DNA from: Sphingosinicella sp.
Lineage (GTDB): Bacteria; Pseudomonadota; Alphaproteobacteria; Sphingomonadales; Sphingomonadaceae
Length of the DNA: 64,000 bases
Reading direction: 5' to 3'
Assembly: GCA_013816585.1 (NCBI GenBank)
Contig: JACDEE010000001.1
Location: 325,001 to 389,000, forward strand
Positions 62,731-64,000 of this stretch are shown here, in pieces. How positions within the stretch are numbered: position 1 is the stretch's first letter; each line of letters starts with the position of its first letter. The translations under genes and the position numbers were made by a program. A model generated the notes under the pieces. That model was given only the letters and a program-made list of their open reading frames with translations, searched no databases and was not told the origin of the DNA.

Positions 62731-64000
62731 ATGCGCATCGCGGTAATTGGGACCGGCTATGTGGGGCTGGTCTCGGGGGCCTGCTTCTCGGATTTTGGTC
62801 ACCACGTGACCTGCGTCGACAAGGACGACGCAAAGATCGACGCCCTCCACCGGGGCGTCATGCCGATTTTCGAGCCCGGGCTGGACCAGCTGGTCGAGCG
62901 CAACGTCAAAGGCGGCCGGCTCGCCTTCACGACAGATCTTCCGGCTGCCGTGGCTGATGCCGAAGCGATCTTTATCGCGGTCGGCACGCCTTCGCGCCGC
63001 GGCGACGGCCATGCCGATCTAAGCTATGTCTATGGCGCGTCGGAGGAAGTGGCGGCGGCGCTGAAAGGACCGGCCGCGATCATCACCAAATCCACCGTTC
63101 CGGTCGGGACAGGCGACGAGGTCGAACGCATCATCCGGGAAATCGCTCCGCGGGCAAAAGCGTGGGTCGTATCCAACCCCGAATTCCTGCGCGAAGGTGC
63201 CGCGATCGAGGATTTCAAGCGACCGGACCGGATCGTGATCGGCACCGAAGACCCTGAAGCCGCCGAGATCATGCGCGAAATATACCGCCCGCTCTATCTG
63301 GGCAAGGCGCCCTTGCTCTTCACCAGCCGGCGGACGGCCGAGCTGATCAAATATGCAGCCAATGCCTTCCTCGCGACCAAGATCACCTTCATCAACGAAA
63401 TCGCCAATCTGTGCGAAGCCGTGGGAGCGGATGTGCAGGATGTGAGCCAGGGTATCGGCCTCGATAAACGGATCGGGTCCAAGTTCCTGCACGCCGGGCC
63501 TGGCTATGGCGGGTCCTGTTTTCCCAAAGATACCCTCGCGTTGCTGAAGACGGCGGAGGATTTTCTGGCGCCCCTGCGGATCGTCGAGGCGGTCGTATCG
63601 GTAAATGATGCGCGCAAACGGGCCATGGGGCGCAAGGTAATCCAGGCAATGGGCGGCGAAGTGAGGGGGATGACGGTCGCTTTGCTCGGCCTGACCTTCA
63701 AACCAAATACCGACGACATGCGCGATGCGCCTTCGATCAGCATCGTCCAGGCGCTCCAAGATGCCGGGGCCAATGTCCGGGGCTATGATCCGGAGGGAAT
63801 GGACCAGGCGCGGCCGTTGCTGCCCGGCGTCGAATTTTGCGACAGTCCCTATGAAGCGGCCAGGGATGCGGATGCGGCGGTGCTGGTTACCGAATGGGAC
63901 GTGTTGCGGGCGCTTGATCTCCACCGGCTCGCCGGCGGAATGAAGCAGAAGATCCTGGTCGATCTTCGCAATATATATCGCGCCGAGGACGCGAAAGCCG
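62731..64000 (+). CDS. ugd: UDP-glucose 6-dehydrogenase (truncated by window edge)
   Basis: MRIAVIGTGYVGLVSGACFSDFGH; GPGYGGSCFPKDTLALL; no stop before 64000. Confidence 0.94.
   Translation, partial: MRIAVIGTGYVGLVSGACFSDFGHHVTCVDKDDAKIDALHRGVMPIFEPGLDQLVERNVKGGRLAFTTDLPAAVADAEAIFIAVGTPSRRGDGHADLSYVYGASEEVAAALKGPAAIITKSTVPVGTGDEVERIIREIAPRAKAWVVSNPEFLREGAAIEDFKRPDRIVIGTEDPEAAEIMREIYRPLYLGKAPLLFTSRRTAELIKYAANAFLATKITFINEIANLCEAVGADVQDVSQGIGLDKRIGSKFLHAGPGYGGSCFPKDTLALLKTAEDFLAPLRIVEAVVSVNDARKRAMGRKVIQAMGGEVRGMTVALLGLTFKPNTDDMRDAPSISIVQALQDAGANVRGYDPEGMDQARPLLPGVEFCDSPYEAARDADAAVLVTEWDVLRALDLHRLAGGMKQKILVDLRNIYRAEDAKA

Overview
The window is 64 kb of GC-rich, densely coded chromosome from an alphaproteobacterium. 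Gene content and order (ftsK-lolA-xthA, hemC-hemD-mic60-like, etfBA, Atm1-type exporter, small sphingomonad-type peptides) suggest Sphingomonadales. Most of it is housekeeping: DNA repair and replication (xthA, dinB, recQ, polA, ung, ftsK), heme and thiamine synthesis (hemC, hemD, thiC with a TPP riboswitch), NAD and purine synthesis (nadB, purH), tsaD, gpsA, sucC, nhaA, rpe, an RsmB-type methyltransferase, and the start of ugd at the right edge. The strongest accessory candidate is a compact four-gene cassette (about 7.65-10.05 kb) directly downstream of tRNA-Gly(GCC). It encodes a MerR-type HTH regulator, an all-alpha protein with a weak MazG-like signature, a dCTP-deaminase/dUTPase-fold protein with a C-terminal transmembrane segment and an apparently altered active site, and a DUF1643 protein. 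All four genes are joined by start/stop overlaps, and a 9-bp inverted repeat abuts the first start codon. Two small genes absent from the ORF track were found by eye: a 37-aa hydrophobic peptide and a 56-aa DUF1674/SDHAF4-like protein. Also noted: a perfect 26-bp palindrome upstream of a LysE-family exporter gene, EcfG-like promoter candidates, and an AAC(6')-like acetyltransferase. No CRISPR array, rRNA, transposase, integrase or prophage was seen.
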